Shown: piece by piece, positions 1-8,371 of the stretch | Layout: every line of letters begins with the position of its first letter | How positions within the stretch are numbered: the first letter of the stretch is position 1 | NCBI GenBank assembly: GCA_965213645.1 | Contig: CBDBZX010000002.1 | Span: forward strand, 1,798,001 to 1,862,000 | Direction of reading: 5' to 3' | From: CBDBZX01 sp965213645 | Lineage (GTDB): Bacteria > Deinococcota > Deinococci > Deinococcales > Trueperaceae | Length of the DNA stretch: 64,000 nucleotides | Program-made: the position numbers and the translations under genes | Notes under the pieces: generated by a model | The model's database searches: none | Told to the model about the DNA's origin: nothing | The model's input: only the letters and a program-made list of their open reading frames with translations

Positions 1-165
1 GGAAGTATCATTCTCAAAGTAATTCGTCTTTGCAATGGCTTCTAGCGCGGCAGTTTTACCCGACTCATTCATTCCGACCAAAATTGTAATGTCATCTTCG
101 AGGTTAAAACTTTGCTCTTCTTCAAAAGATTTATACTTCTTGATTTCTACTTTTTTGAGTATCAT
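1..165 (-). CDS. AAA/OLD-type ATPase, N-terminal fragment
   Basis: The gene starts with ATG at 165 and runs off the left window edge, leaving 55 codons. The protein begins MILKKVEIKKYKSFEEEQ and carries a Walker A motif GMNESGKTA at about residues 31-39. An N-terminal beta strand followed directly by this P-loop is typical of OLD/RecF/SMC-like ATPases (AAA_15/AAA_23 type), many of which are fused to a TOPRIM nuclease and act in phage defence or DNA repair. The downstream domains are outside the window, so the exact family cannot be fixed. The DNA is visibly AT-richer than the flanking housekeeping genes. It lies 86 bp downstream of the HerA-like gene on the same strand and could be in the same transcript. 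Confidence 0.75.
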   Translation of the reverse strand, partial: MILKKVEIKKYKSFEEEQSFNLEDDITILVGMNESGKTAALEAIAKTNYFENDTS

Positions 166-251
166 CTATCCCCGTAAACCTTTCGCAGAAGCTGACGTTA
201 GGGTGAACCGAAGCCTGCAATATTTTACACAAACATCTCATGTTTCCACCT

Positions 252-2111
252 TCACCCCAACACATCCAACGCCTCCTCATCCCCCACCTCATCCAACACC
301 TCTTTCCGCCGCGTCGCCCACGCCGGAAAAGGAAAACTTAGCATCAACGGGCTCGGTACGTCGGGCTGGTGCACCACCATCGTGCCGGGGGCGAGAATCG
401 TGGCGCGGAGGCGGAAGGTGGCGGGCATAAAGCGGTATTCACTGCGTTCGGACTCGGCGGCGTCTAGGCGTCCGACGATGCGCACGGCGGCGTTGGCGAC
501 GATGCGGCGCTCCACCTCAGACGCGGTCTGCTGCGCCCCGATAAGGACGATGCCCATGCTGCGCCCGCGCTCGGCGATGTCTAAGAGCACGTCCTTGATG
601 GGGCTGTCCCCCTCGGCGGGCGCGTACTTGTTCAGCTCGTCTAAGACGACGAAGACCTGACCCTTGCTGTTACGCGACTCCTGCACGCCGAAGACCTGTT
701 TTAAGAGGACGCCGACGACGAACATCTGCGCTAAGGGCGCGAGGTTGTGGATGTCTACGACGTGAACTTGTTTCTCGCTGTTCAAGATGTCGAGGCGGCT
801 GCGGCTGACCTCTTTTTGGGACAAGTCGCCGCGAATGAGACTGCGCAGGTGCTTGGACGCGCCGCGCAAGCGGCGGATGAAGGCTTCGCGGGTGGCTTTG
901 GCTTGGTTGGCGGTCCAGGCGCGGTTGCCGCCTTTGCTGCTCTCTTCGTCTTCGGCTCCCTCGAGCAGCAGCTTGTATTCGATGTAGTCCACCAGCTCCA
1001 AAAAGGTCGTCAAGCGCGGCTTGTGCGAAGAGGTCATAAAGTCCTCTGCCCCGAGCGCGTCCGTTTCGCTGATGCGTCCGATTTGTTCTTGACCGGGGCG
1101 GTAGCCGGTGTCTTCGTCGGCGACCTCGAGATAAGGTCCACGCTGCTTTTCAGCGAGCTTGGCGAGCTTTTCCTCCAAGTGGCTGACCAGAAAACCCAAG
1201 TTCGTCATCGCGTCGCGGTCGGTCAGGACGAAAGGCAGCATCCGCTCGGCGGCGAAGTCGCGCAGGGTCCAGAGGTAGGGGGAGACGCCCTCGCGGGTCT
1301 CTACGTCGGCGCGGAGGGTGCTCCCCTCTCTCGCGGGTGCGTGCAGGGCGACGCTCGGGAAGGGTCCGACAGGCAAGCTGCAGATTTGAAAACGGGTCTC
1401 CGCGCTCTTGCGTTTCTCCTGCCACTTCCGCTCCGTCTCGACAAAGTCCTTATTTTCTTTGTCCAAAAAGAGCAGGTCTTCGCCCTTGACGTTGAAGATG
1501 ATGGCTTTGGTGGCGTTCGGGTTCGTGAGGAGGCTGCCGCCGCGCTCGCGGTGCTGGGCGTTGAAGATGCTGTAGAGCAAGAAGAGCGCGTAAGAGGTCT
1601 TCGTGGCGATGCCCGAGATGCCTGAGATGTTGATGTGTGCGCCCTTTTGCCCGCTGATGAAGTCGTAGTTGAGGTAGCCGGGCTCGCCGTTGCGCAGGAC
1701 GCCAGCGGGGAGGGGCGCGTCCATGTTGTCGAGGTACAAGGCTTTTTCTAACGCCGCATCCGTCGCCATATAGACTAAATCACCGGGACCAGGCGGGATG
1801 AAGTCTTCGGGTTCCACGCGGGTAACGAGGATATGCGCGGCGTACGCAATATTAGCAGGCATCAACCCCTGCGTCACGAGCGCCGTGTCCCCGTCGAACT
1901 GCACGCCTTCAAAGCGGCGGCGCACCTCGTCCACGACGCCGTAAAAGGTCACGGCTTCGTCCTCATCTGAGGGGTCTTGCACTTTGACGGTGAGGATGTC
2001 GTCGAGTTGGATTTTGACGCCGTCCTCGACGGCAATCCAGAATTGTAAGGGGGTGGCGTCTTCGGTGCCTAAGACCATGCCGATAGGAATGTCACCGTTA
2101 TTTGTCGTCAT
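252..2111 (-). CDS. herA: HerA-like hexameric ATPase/translocase
   Basis: A 619-aa FtsK/HerA-class (DUF87-like) DNA translocase, expected to form a hexameric ring that drives the NurA nuclease during DNA-end processing. The N-terminal ~110 residues look like the beta-rich HAS-barrel domain. The P-loop is the variant GISGIATKTS at 164-173 (Lys171) instead of the usual GxTGSGKS. Walker B is VFVVLDEL at 486-493, with Asp-Glu at 491-492. GAQQ at 525-528 matches the family's conserved Gln motif. An SD-like GGAG precedes the ATG. The start overlaps the unknown gene at 2098-2634 by 14 bp, and nurA lies just upstream, so nurA, the unknown gene and herA look translationally coupled. NurA in the same operon strongly supports the assignment. 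Confidence 0.85.
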   Translation of the reverse strand: MTTNNGDIPIGMVLGTEDATPLQFWIAVEDGVKIQLDDILTVKVQDPSDEDEAVTFYGVVDEVRRRFEGVQFDGDTALVTQGLMPANIAYAAHILVTRVEPEDFIPPGPGDLVYMATDAALEKALYLDNMDAPLPAGVLRNGEPGYLNYDFISGQKGAHINISGISGIATKTSYALFLLYSIFNAQHRERGGSLLTNPNATKAIIFNVKGEDLLFLDKENKDFVETERKWQEKRKSAETRFQICSLPVGPFPSVALHAPAREGSTLRADVETREGVSPYLWTLRDFAAERMLPFVLTDRDAMTNLGFLVSHLEEKLAKLAEKQRGPYLEVADEDTGYRPGQEQIGRISETDALGAEDFMTSSHKPRLTTFLELVDYIEYKLLLEGAEDEESSKGGNRAWTANQAKATREAFIRRLRGASKHLRSLIRGDLSQKEVSRSRLDILNSEKQVHVVDIHNLAPLAQMFVVGVLLKQVFGVQESRNSKGQVFVVLDELNKYAPAEGDSPIKDVLLDIAERGRSMGIVLIGAQQTASEVERRIVANAAVRIVGRLDAAESERSEYRFMPATFRLRATILAPGTMVVHQPDVPSPLMLSFPFPAWATRRKEVLDEVGDEEALDVLG

Positions 2112-2634
2112 ACTTCACTCCGTAAAAGGAAGGCGGTTCAGTGTAGTCGAAGAACCTTTCCCACCATGAGATTCTGCCCCTCAATCTGTCGTGCTTGCCA
2201 TCGTAAGTTGCTTCAAGCGGCTCTTCTGCAGAAATATAAGTCCATCCGAAGCTGTTTATGATGCGTTCAATGCCTTCGGTATCAAACTTCTTCTTGTTGG
2301 ACATTTCGGAAGCGTAAATCGTATAGAGTTTACCGAAGTTTGAGAATCTAATGCCTATCTGCACTAAATGGGTGATAGAACCATCTCCGGGAAAGGCGTC
2401 ACTACGGTAGATAAAAAGTTCGTCGTAAAAGCTAGCATCTTGAACAAAGCCGTCCCTCCTTAGAGAGAGACCAAGCTCAGACTCAATACGTTTTTGGATA
2501 ACCTTAATCTCTGAGAGGTATTCCCGTCCAGGAAACGCTTCCCATACGTCCCTCGGAATCTCATATCCTGTACTACAATCAGCAGCCTCTAAAATCGCTC
2601 TTACTCGAGGTGATAGCTTTACTTCCTCTTTCAT
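2098..2634 (-). CDS. Unknown 178-aa protein between NurA and HerA
   Basis: I do not recognise this protein. It has 178 residues, no signal peptide or membrane segment, and a predicted mixed alpha/beta make-up. The C-terminal half is aromatic-rich, with a WWERFFDYTEPPSFYG stretch near the end. Its ATG overlaps the nurA stop codon (ATGA, 2631-2634), and its end overlaps herA by 14 bp, so it is translated as the middle gene of a NurA-HerA operon. The DNA is clearly AT-richer than both neighbours and uses A/T-ending codons, suggesting recent acquisition. Its position suggests a regulator, adaptor or effector of the HerA-NurA machine; this is inference only. Confidence 0.7.
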   Translation of the reverse strand: MKEEVKLSPRVRAILEAADCSTGYEIPRDVWEAFPGREYLSEIKVIQKRIESELGLSLRRDGFVQDASFYDELFIYRSDAFPGDGSITHLVQIGIRFSNFGKLYTIYASEMSNKKKFDTEGIERIINSFGWTYISAEEPLEATYDGKHDRLRGRISWWERFFDYTEPPSFYGVKYDDK

Positions 2635-3656
2635 GACTTTTCCTGCGTAGAGATGTACTGCATAATCCGCCGCCTCACAATCTGCGCGTTCCCCATCTTC
2701 CGCCCGAGTTCAGCCTCGAGCGCCCGCACCGGCAAAAGCTGCTGCGGCGCACGCGGGTCTTGGTGTTGGCGGGTGGCGAAGCGGGGCAAGAGGGTGCTGA
2801 GCCAGTCGGCGAGGTGGCAGACGCGCTCTAGGGTCTCTTCGGGGTTTTTACCTGCGTAGGCTTGGAGGCGCACCACACCCGCGAACGAGTAAAGCCAGGG
2901 GCGCGGGTCGCGGAGGCGTAAGAACCATTCGAAGGTCTTCTGACTTCCGTCGCGGCTGCCGACCAGGTAAAGAGGTGAGCGTTGTCCCTCCTCGAGTTGG
3001 CGCACCACATCCAGTTGATGGTCGTTGAGGGGTAGCGCGTGATGCGTTTTGATGTACCCCACGACATTTGGCACGTTGCCAATGCGCGGTCTGGGTCCAT
3101 CGGTGAGGATTAAAGCGTCGGAAAAGCAGTCAGTGAGGCTCGAGGCGAGCTTACGCTCTGCGTTCAACATTTCGAATTGGATGCGGCGCACCACCGCATC
3201 GGCGTCGCGCTCTTCGGTGGAAACCACCGTGTAGTTGAGTTGCCCTAATTGACCTTTGAGCGCAGAAACCACGTCGAAGCTCGCCAAGGTATGTCCGCCG
3301 CTCAGGGTGCAGATACGCTGGATGCCGCGTACGCTCACCTCTTTTTCCAAATCTACAAAACACGCCTTGCGCGAACTTTTAGAGCAGCAACTCACCACGC
3401 CGATGCCGAACGTACCGATGGCTCCAAAGGCGACTTGTTTGCGCTCGTCCTCTAGGAGAACTCTCGCCTCCAAACGGCGGCTTCCGTCTGTAAAAAAGAG
3501 GTCGTTGTAAAGACTTTCGGGAGAGGTCGGCGAGATAGGCTGCCACGTATCCGCTTCTACATGGGGATCTACGTGGATGGTCTCTTCGGGAGCGCTCTCT
3601 TCGGCAAAATAGGCGGTGTTGTATTCGGCTGCCCAGGGATCAAGTCTTAATTGCAT
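2631..3656 (-). CDS. nurA: NurA-type nuclease
   Basis: A 341-aa protein with the NurA fold, the 5'-3' exo/ssDNA endonuclease that works with HerA in end resection. The first catalytic acidic motif is FFTDGSRR (Asp57). The second is LILTDGPRPR (Asp186), followed by GYIKTHH, which matches the conserved NurA Lys/His region. The C-terminal part (WFLRLRDPRPWLYSFAGVVR) also fits the family. I chose the ATG at 3656 (MQLRLDPW) because the upstream in-frame extension to 3803 overlaps purD and has low-complexity, non-family sequence. It lies 58 bp after purD and overlaps the next gene by 4 bp. Confidence 0.82.
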   Translation of the reverse strand: MQLRLDPWAAEYNTAYFAEESAPEETIHVDPHVEADTWQPISPTSPESLYNDLFFTDGSRRLEARVLLEDERKQVAFGAIGTFGIGVVSCCSKSSRKACFVDLEKEVSVRGIQRICTLSGGHTLASFDVVSALKGQLGQLNYTVVSTEERDADAVVRRIQFEMLNAERKLASSLTDCFSDALILTDGPRPRIGNVPNVVGYIKTHHALPLNDHQLDVVRQLEEGQRSPLYLVGSRDGSQKTFEWFLRLRDPRPWLYSFAGVVRLQAYAGKNPEETLERVCHLADWLSTLLPRFATRQHQDPRAPQQLLPVRALEAELGRKMGNAQIVRRRIMQYISTQEKS

Positions 3657-3714
3657 CTTCGGGACAGCATAACCCGAACAAGGGGTGGACGATAAACGGG
3701 GTGTGGAAAACTTC

Positions 3715-4962
3715 TCACTTGGAGAGTAGGCGCTGCCCGATGTCGCGGCGGTAGTGCGCTCGCTCAAAGTCGATCTTGTCAGTGGCCCTATACGCAACCG
3801 CAACCGCGCCCTCTAATGTATCCGCCAGCGCCGTTACGCCGAGCACGCGCCCGCCGGAGGTGACAAGGTGCTCACCCTGCAAAGAGGTTCCGGCATGAAA
3901 GACAGTCACATTTCCATTAAGAGGTGGAATATCGAGAGGTAAACCCTTCGGATACTCACCCGGATACCCCGGCGCAGCCATCACCACGCACGCGGCGCTT
4001 TGGGGGGACCACTCGAGCACGACCTCTTCCAAGCGTTCGTCTATAACAGCCTCTAAAACCTCGAGTAAATCCGTTTTTAGAAGCGGTAGAACCACCTGCG
4101 TCTCCGGGTCGCCTAAGCGCACGTTGTATTCCAAGACCTTCGCACCTTTACTTGTAAGCATCAGACCGATAAAAAGAACACCTTTGTACGCCACGCCCTC
4201 GTCGCGCAGTCCGTCGAGTGTCGGCGTGACAATCTGCGCCATGACCTCTTGCATCTGCGCGTCACTTAAAAGAGGTGCAGGCGCAAGGGTGCCCATGCCG
4301 CCCGTCATCGGTCCGGTGTCATCGTCAAAGGCTTGCTTGTAGTCCTGCGCTAGAATCATGGGTTTCGCCGTTCTACCGTCTGTGAAAAGAAGCAAGCTCA
4401 CCTCTTGCCCCTCTAAAAAGTCCTCAATGACGACCTCTCCCCCGCCGGGGCTATCGAGCACCGCTTCCACCGCCTGCTGCGCCTCTTCTAACGTTTGCGC
4501 AATCGTGACGCCTTTGCCCGCTGCTAGGTCGGCGTCTTTAATCACTATGGGATAAGAGGTAGCAGTTAGGTGCCCTATCGCCCCCTCAATCTCTCTAAAA
4601 CTCGAGTAGTTCGCCGTGGGAACATCGTAGCGCATCATGAAGTCTTTGGAGTAACGTTTGGAGCCCTCGAGCTGCGCCGCCTTTTGATTCGGACCAAAAA
4701 TCCGCAAGCCTTCAGCTTCAAACACGTCCACGACACCCGCGACTAGAGGCACTTCCGGCCCCACAAAGGTGAGGTCTACGCGCTCACGTTTAGCGATGTC
4801 CAAGAGGTGTTGGGGTGACAGGTCGGTCTCTACACAGCGTCCGAGTTGGGCGATGCCAGCGTTGCCGGGAGCAGCGATGAGGTTGGTGACGCGGGGCGAC
4901 TGCACCAGCTTCCAAGCCACCGCGTGCTCTCTGCCGCCGCTGCCGACGATGAGGACGTTCAC
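3715..4962 (-). CDS. purD: Phosphoribosylamine-glycine ligase
   Basis: PurD (415 aa) makes GAR from phosphoribosylamine, glycine and ATP in the second step of purine synthesis. It starts with the typical MNVLIVGSGGREHAVAWKL. It has the ATP-grasp region with FIFGPNQKAAQLEGSK-like and GGMGTLAP-type motifs, and ends in the usual C-terminal domain (GRVLGVTALADTLEGAV). The length is normal for the family. The ATG overlaps the purN stop by 4 bp (4959-4962), indicating translational coupling. The operon purN-purD probably reads on into nurA 58 bp downstream. Confidence 0.97.
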   Translation of the reverse strand: MNVLIVGSGGREHAVAWKLVQSPRVTNLIAAPGNAGIAQLGRCVETDLSPQHLLDIAKRERVDLTFVGPEVPLVAGVVDVFEAEGLRIFGPNQKAAQLEGSKRYSKDFMMRYDVPTANYSSFREIEGAIGHLTATSYPIVIKDADLAAGKGVTIAQTLEEAQQAVEAVLDSPGGGEVVIEDFLEGQEVSLLLFTDGRTAKPMILAQDYKQAFDDDTGPMTGGMGTLAPAPLLSDAQMQEVMAQIVTPTLDGLRDEGVAYKGVLFIGLMLTSKGAKVLEYNVRLGDPETQVVLPLLKTDLLEVLEAVIDERLEEVVLEWSPQSAACVVMAAPGYPGEYPKGLPLDIPPLNGNVTVFHAGTSLQGEHLVTSGGRVLGVTALADTLEGAVAVAYRATDKIDFERAHYRRDIGQRLLSK

Positions 4963-5621
4963 CTCTTGATATCTACTTTCTGAAGCACTTCTCGAGGTGT
5001 ATTCATCGTTACTTTGCCCTCCAACACGAGCCTCACCGCCTCAGGATAAGCGACGTGCTCCTCTCTCAATATTCGCGCCGAGAGCGTGTCGGCGTCGTCC
5101 TCTGGATAGACGGGCACGCGCCGCTGAGTGACAGTCGGCCCCGTGTCCACGCCTGCGTCCACGAAGTGAACCGTGCAGCCAGATTCCTTTACACCTGCCG
5201 CTAATGCCTGCTTTTGTGGATGTAACCCCGGAAAGTTTGGCAAGAGCGACGGGTGAATATTGAGAATACGCCCCGCGTAGTGCGTGACAAAGTCAGGCGA
5301 GAGCACGCGCATAAAGCCCGCTAAGCAGATGAGGTCGATTCGTTCGGTTTCTAAAAGTTGCGTAGCCGCCCGCTCAAAGCCCGCGCGGTTGTCGCCGAAG
5401 GGGATGAAGTGCGCGAGGACGCCCTCTGCCCTAGCGTACTCGAGCGCCCCCGTCTCAGCCTTGTTGCTCACGACGAGCGAGACCGACGCCAAGGGGTGCT
5501 CAGGTGGAAACGCAGAGGCGAGTGAACGCAGGTTCGAACCGCGCCCGGAGGCAAAGACGGCTAGGCGGGCGGGACGCCCCAGGGGAAAACTCATGCTGAA
5601 GTCTACCGTAAAGTTGTCCAC
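4959..5621 (-). CDS. purN: Phosphoribosylglycinamide formyltransferase
   Basis: PurN uses 10-formyl-THF to formylate GAR. FASGRGSNLRSL near residues 23-34 is the phosphate-binding loop. The catalytic residues are Asn121 and His123 in NIHPSLLPNFPG, and Asp159 in VDTGP. The start is ambiguous. GTG at 5621 gives 220 aa; ATG at 5594 (MSFPLGRPARLAV) is closer to the usual N-terminus and gives 211 aa. Neither has a strong SD. It is the first gene of the minus-strand purN-purD unit and is divergent from the tmRNA gene. Confidence 0.95.
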   Translation of the reverse strand: MDNFTVDFSMSFPLGRPARLAVFASGRGSNLRSLASAFPPEHPLASVSLVVSNKAETGALEYARAEGVLAHFIPFGDNRAGFERAATQLLETERIDLICLAGFMRVLSPDFVTHYAGRILNIHPSLLPNFPGLHPQKQALAAGVKESGCTVHFVDAGVDTGPTVTQRRVPVYPEDDADTLSARILREEHVAYPEAVRLVLEGKVTMNTPREVLQKVDIKR

Positions 5622-5649
5622 CCTTCACCCTTAGCCTGGGGCCATATGC

Positions 5650-5655
5650 TATACT
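5650..5655 (+). promoter_or_regulatory. Candidate -10 box for ssrA
   Basis: TATACT lies 26 bp before the mature 5' end of the tmRNA. No good -35 hexamer is seen 16-18 bp upstream, so the call rests on the -10 alone. A precursor with a short 5' leader would be trimmed by RNase P. Confidence 0.35.
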
Positions 5656-5680
5656 AGATGTTGTAAAAAGCTATCTTCAT

Positions 5681-6050
5681 GGGGGCGACCTGGTCTCGAC
5701 GGGGCTCACGGAGGATAGGGTCGCGTGTAGAGGAAGCCGTTGGCCTCTTATAAAAAACGGCACAGCCATTAACTGGCAACAACAATGCTCGTCAGAGCTT
5801 TGCACTAGCTGCGTAAGAGTAGCTAACCGTCCGCTAGAAGCCCCGCTTGTGGCTCGCTAGAAGGACGACCTAAAACAAGCTAGTCGCGTCTTCTAACGTC
5901 GGGGCGCAGCGAAATTAAAATGATGTTTAAGCGTGAGGTATCGGCCTGTCACCGAGCCTACCTTACGCCGACACTAATTCGGTGACTACACACGTAGAAG
6001 CCCATCCGAAGGCGTTTCGGACGCGGGTTCGACTCCCGCCGCCTCCACCA
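5681..6050 (+). ncRNA. ssrA: tmRNA (transfer-messenger RNA)
   Basis: A one-piece tmRNA of 370 nt. The 5' end GGGGGCGACCTGG and the 3' end with a T-arm (GGGTTCGACTCCC) and encoded CCA form the tRNA-Ala-like domain: acceptor GGGGGCG pairs with CGCCTCC apart from wobble. The tag reading frame is at 5775-5816. It encodes GNNNARQSFALAA and ends at TAA, the typical small hydrophobic -ALAA degron. The RNA rescues stalled ribosomes together with SmpB and marks the nascent peptide for proteolysis. A strong terminator follows immediately. Confidence 0.97.
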
Positions 6051-6053
6051 GCA

Positions 6054-6086
6054 GCCCGACCTTGTAAGAGGTCGGGCCTTCTTTTT
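6054..6086 (+). terminator. Intrinsic terminator of ssrA
   Basis: An 8-bp perfect stem, GCCCGACC / GGTCGGGC, with an 8-nt loop is followed by a T-rich tract (CTTCTTTTT). It starts 4 nt after the tmRNA CCA end. Confidence 0.9.
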
Positions 6087-6121
6087 GGCGCGTCGGAATT
6101 GCTGAAGTCGTTGGTCGTCAA

Positions 6122-6162
6122 GGGTCAGAAGTCGGTAAAGTCAAGCTACCGACTTCTGACCC
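6122..6162. repeat. 16-bp perfect inverted repeat
   Basis: GGGTCAGAAGTCGGTA at 6122-6137 is repeated inverted at 6147-6162 around a 9-nt loop. No T-tract follows, so it is not a normal terminator on either strand. It sits between the tmRNA terminator and the PfkB gene. Related words (TTCTGACC, GTCAGA) recur in other intergenic regions of the window. Confidence 0.8.
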
Positions 6163-6276
6163 CTGCCACACTTTTATTCCGCTCAACCAGCGTTTCGTAT
6201 AGACCTACTTACTCTGCAATGGGTCTGCACCGATGCTCTGATAAAGTGAACCTCTAAAGAACTGAGTGAGGTCACT

Positions 6277-7197
6277 ATGAACATCATCTGCATGGGCGAC
6301 GCCCTGATTGACTTTAAAGAAACGGATACGCTGACCTTTAAGGGCTTCGTTGGTGGCTCGCCCCTCAACGTGGCGGTGGCAGCGGCTCGCTTAGGCGAAT
6401 CTGTCGGGTTTGCATCACAGATTTCGGCGGATCAGTTTGGGCAGGCGATTCGCTCATATCTGCAGGAGAACGGTGTTGATACGAGCTTCTTGTTGAAGAG
6501 CGACGCACCTTCTACGCTCGCCTTTGTCGGTGAGGTCCACGGTGAGGCCGTTTTCGACTTTATCGCCAACCGCTCTGCCGACGTTCTCTTTGACCCCCAA
6601 CCGCGTCAGGATTTCGGCGCGGTCAAGATGGTGCAGTTTGGCTCGATCAGCCTGCTCCAAGAGCCCGCCGCGACGACGCTTACCGAGACCGCCGCAAAGC
6701 ACAAGGAAGGTGCTGTGATCGTCTTTGACCCCAATGTGCGCCCAGCGCTTATCCCGAATAGAGAGGTGTTCGAGGTGCGACTCAAGCGCGACTGGTTGCC
6801 GATAAGCCACCTCGTCAAGGTAAGTTCTCAGGATTTGCGCTGGCTCTACCCGGACACGCCCTATAATGAGCTGGCGCGGCAGTGGTTGGCGCACGGCCCT
6901 GACGCTGTTATCGTCACAGACGGCGGGGAAGGAGTCACGCTCTACCGGGCTGAACACGACGACCTGCGCGTGCCCTCTTTCGAGGTTGAGGTGGTGGATA
7001 CGGTGGGCGCAGGGGACACCTTTACGGGGGCGCTCATGGTGTCGCTGCTGGAATATGACGCTCAGAATCTCACAGACGCGCAGTGGCCCGAAGTGCTCCG
7101 CGCCGCCGCCGCCGCTGCTGCGCTCAACTGCACCAGGGCCGGAGCGAATCCGCCGACGAGAGAGGAACTCGAGGCATTTTTACTCGAGCATCAGTGA
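6277..7197 (+). CDS. PfkB-family sugar kinase (fructokinase-like)
   Basis: A 306-aa ribokinase/PfkB kinase. The first signature is GGSPLNVAVAAARLG at 26-40. The second, DTVGAGDTFTGAL at 241-253, holds the anion-hole GAGD and the catalytic base Asp247. The N-terminal MNIICMGDALIDF and the overall spacing resemble bacterial fructokinases, but substrate cannot be read from sequence alone. The ATG is preceded by a GTGAGG Shine-Dalgarno. It is a monocistronic gene between the tmRNA and a convergent glycosyltransferase. Confidence 0.88.
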   Translation: MNIICMGDALIDFKETDTLTFKGFVGGSPLNVAVAAARLGESVGFASQISADQFGQAIRSYLQENGVDTSFLLKSDAPSTLAFVGEVHGEAVFDFIANRSADVLFDPQPRQDFGAVKMVQFGSISLLQEPAATTLTETAAKHKEGAVIVFDPNVRPALIPNREVFEVRLKRDWLPISHLVKVSSQDLRWLYPDTPYNELARQWLAHGPDAVIVTDGGEGVTLYRAEHDDLRVPSFEVEVVDTVGAGDTFTGALMVSLLEYDAQNLTDAQWPEVLRAAAAAAALNCTRAGANPPTREELEAFLLEHQ

Positions 7198-7227
7198 AAA
7201 GAGCCTTCTACTACTTCCCTCCAAACC

Positions 7228-8241
7228 TTACTTACTGCGTTTCGTAAATCCCCTTAGCACCTCTCTGACCGACACCGCCCACCAGAGAATGAAGAGAACG
7301 ATAAAAGCAGACGCGGCGAGCGGGAGCATAAGCGGCGGCTGCAGCGCTCCTACAAAGGTGATGACACCGAGCACCGCGCCGAAAAGCAAAACGGTCGCGA
7401 CGACTTGTCTAGGGCTGAAACCCGCTCGCACAGCTTTTTGGTAAGCGTGCTCGTACTCGCGCCCACTGTGCAACCTTCGCGCGATGAGCGTGGCGACCCC
7501 GTCCACGATAAAGACAGCGAAGAGCACGAGCCAGCCGAGGAGCGTCAGGGCGTTTGCGTTCTCCGAGGAGAGTGCCAAGAGCGCAAAGACGAAACCCAAA
7601 AAGCTGCTGCCCGCGTCGCCCAGGGCGAGCTTGGCGGGCGGCCAATTCCACACCAGAAAGCCTAGCAACGCGCCGCCTAAAGTTAAGCAGGCCAGCGCCA
7701 AGTCGGGCTGAGCGGGCTGCTGGCTGAGCAACAAGCCCACCGTCACCGCGACGAGTACCCCTTGACCTGCAACAAGCCCGTCAACGCCGTCCATCGAGGT
7801 ATAGAGGTTGAGCGCCCCCATCACGCCTAACCACGCCAGCGGATAACCAAACCAGCCGAGCGTCAGCATCATATTCCCTAGAGATAGCACGCCTAGTCCG
7901 CCTAGCCAGTAAAGTGCCCAAGCGACAGCTACGCCTTGAACAAGTACGCGCACCCCAGCAGAGAGGTCGTAACGCTCACCCACCCAGCCGAGCAGCGCCA
8001 CCACACCGCCTCCACCAACCAGCGCCAACCAGAGCGCGTCACGCTCGAGGAACCAGAAGGTGAGGCTTACCGCCAGAAAAGGTAGTACGAAGGCGAGGCC
8101 GCCGCCCGTAGGCACAGGTACAGCGTGCGAATGAGCGCTGAGCACGGTGCGCCGCAGCGCGTAGCGGCGATACCCGCCCGCTACGAGATAGCTGAGCGTA
8201 AAGGTGGCGAGAAGCAGTGTAATGACGAAAAGACCTGACAC
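7228..8241 (-). CDS. Polyprenyl-phosphate sugar-1-phosphate transferase (MraY/WecA family)
   Basis: A 337-aa polytopic membrane protein with about ten hydrophobic segments. It belongs to the PNPT family that loads a HexNAc-1-phosphate onto undecaprenyl phosphate. The conserved NLYTSMDGVDGL (145-156) and LALGDAGSSFLGF (205-217) motifs are present. The usual first Asp-Asp motif, expected at LGWVxxR (84-90), reads GE at 88-89, so one metal/substrate-binding signature is lost; activity may differ. GTG start with AAGGAA upstream. It lies downstream of a GT4 glycosyltransferase on the same strand, in keeping with surface polysaccharide assembly. Confidence 0.82.
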   Translation of the reverse strand: MSGLFVITLLLATFTLSYLVAGGYRRYALRRTVLSAHSHAVPVPTGGGLAFVLPFLAVSLTFWFLERDALWLALVGGGGVVALLGWVGERYDLSAGVRVLVQGVAVAWALYWLGGLGVLSLGNMMLTLGWFGYPLAWLGVMGALNLYTSMDGVDGLVAGQGVLVAVTVGLLLSQQPAQPDLALACLTLGGALLGFLVWNWPPAKLALGDAGSSFLGFVFALLALSSENANALTLLGWLVLFAVFIVDGVATLIARRLHSGREYEHAYQKAVRAGFSPRQVVATVLLFGAVLGVITFVGALQPPLMLPLAASAFIVLFILWWAVSVREVLRGFTKRSK

Positions 8242-8371
8242 AGTTTAGTTTTTGTTCCTTGGTTGGCGGTGTACCACCTCGACGTGTATGAGGTAACGCG
8301 ATGTTCGTGAGCTATAAATCAGCTCTCGTGTACACACAACAGGGGACACCTTCTCTGACTGGGAAGCGCGT

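Noticed and set aside
747..1625. A 292-codon open frame antisense to herA.
   Set aside because: It mirrors the herA codons in a GC-rich gene; no domain or ribosome site.
3657..3803. Upstream extension of nurA to 3803.
   Set aside because: It overlaps the purD end and codes Ser/Thr-rich sequence without homology; ATG 3656 starts the recognisable protein.
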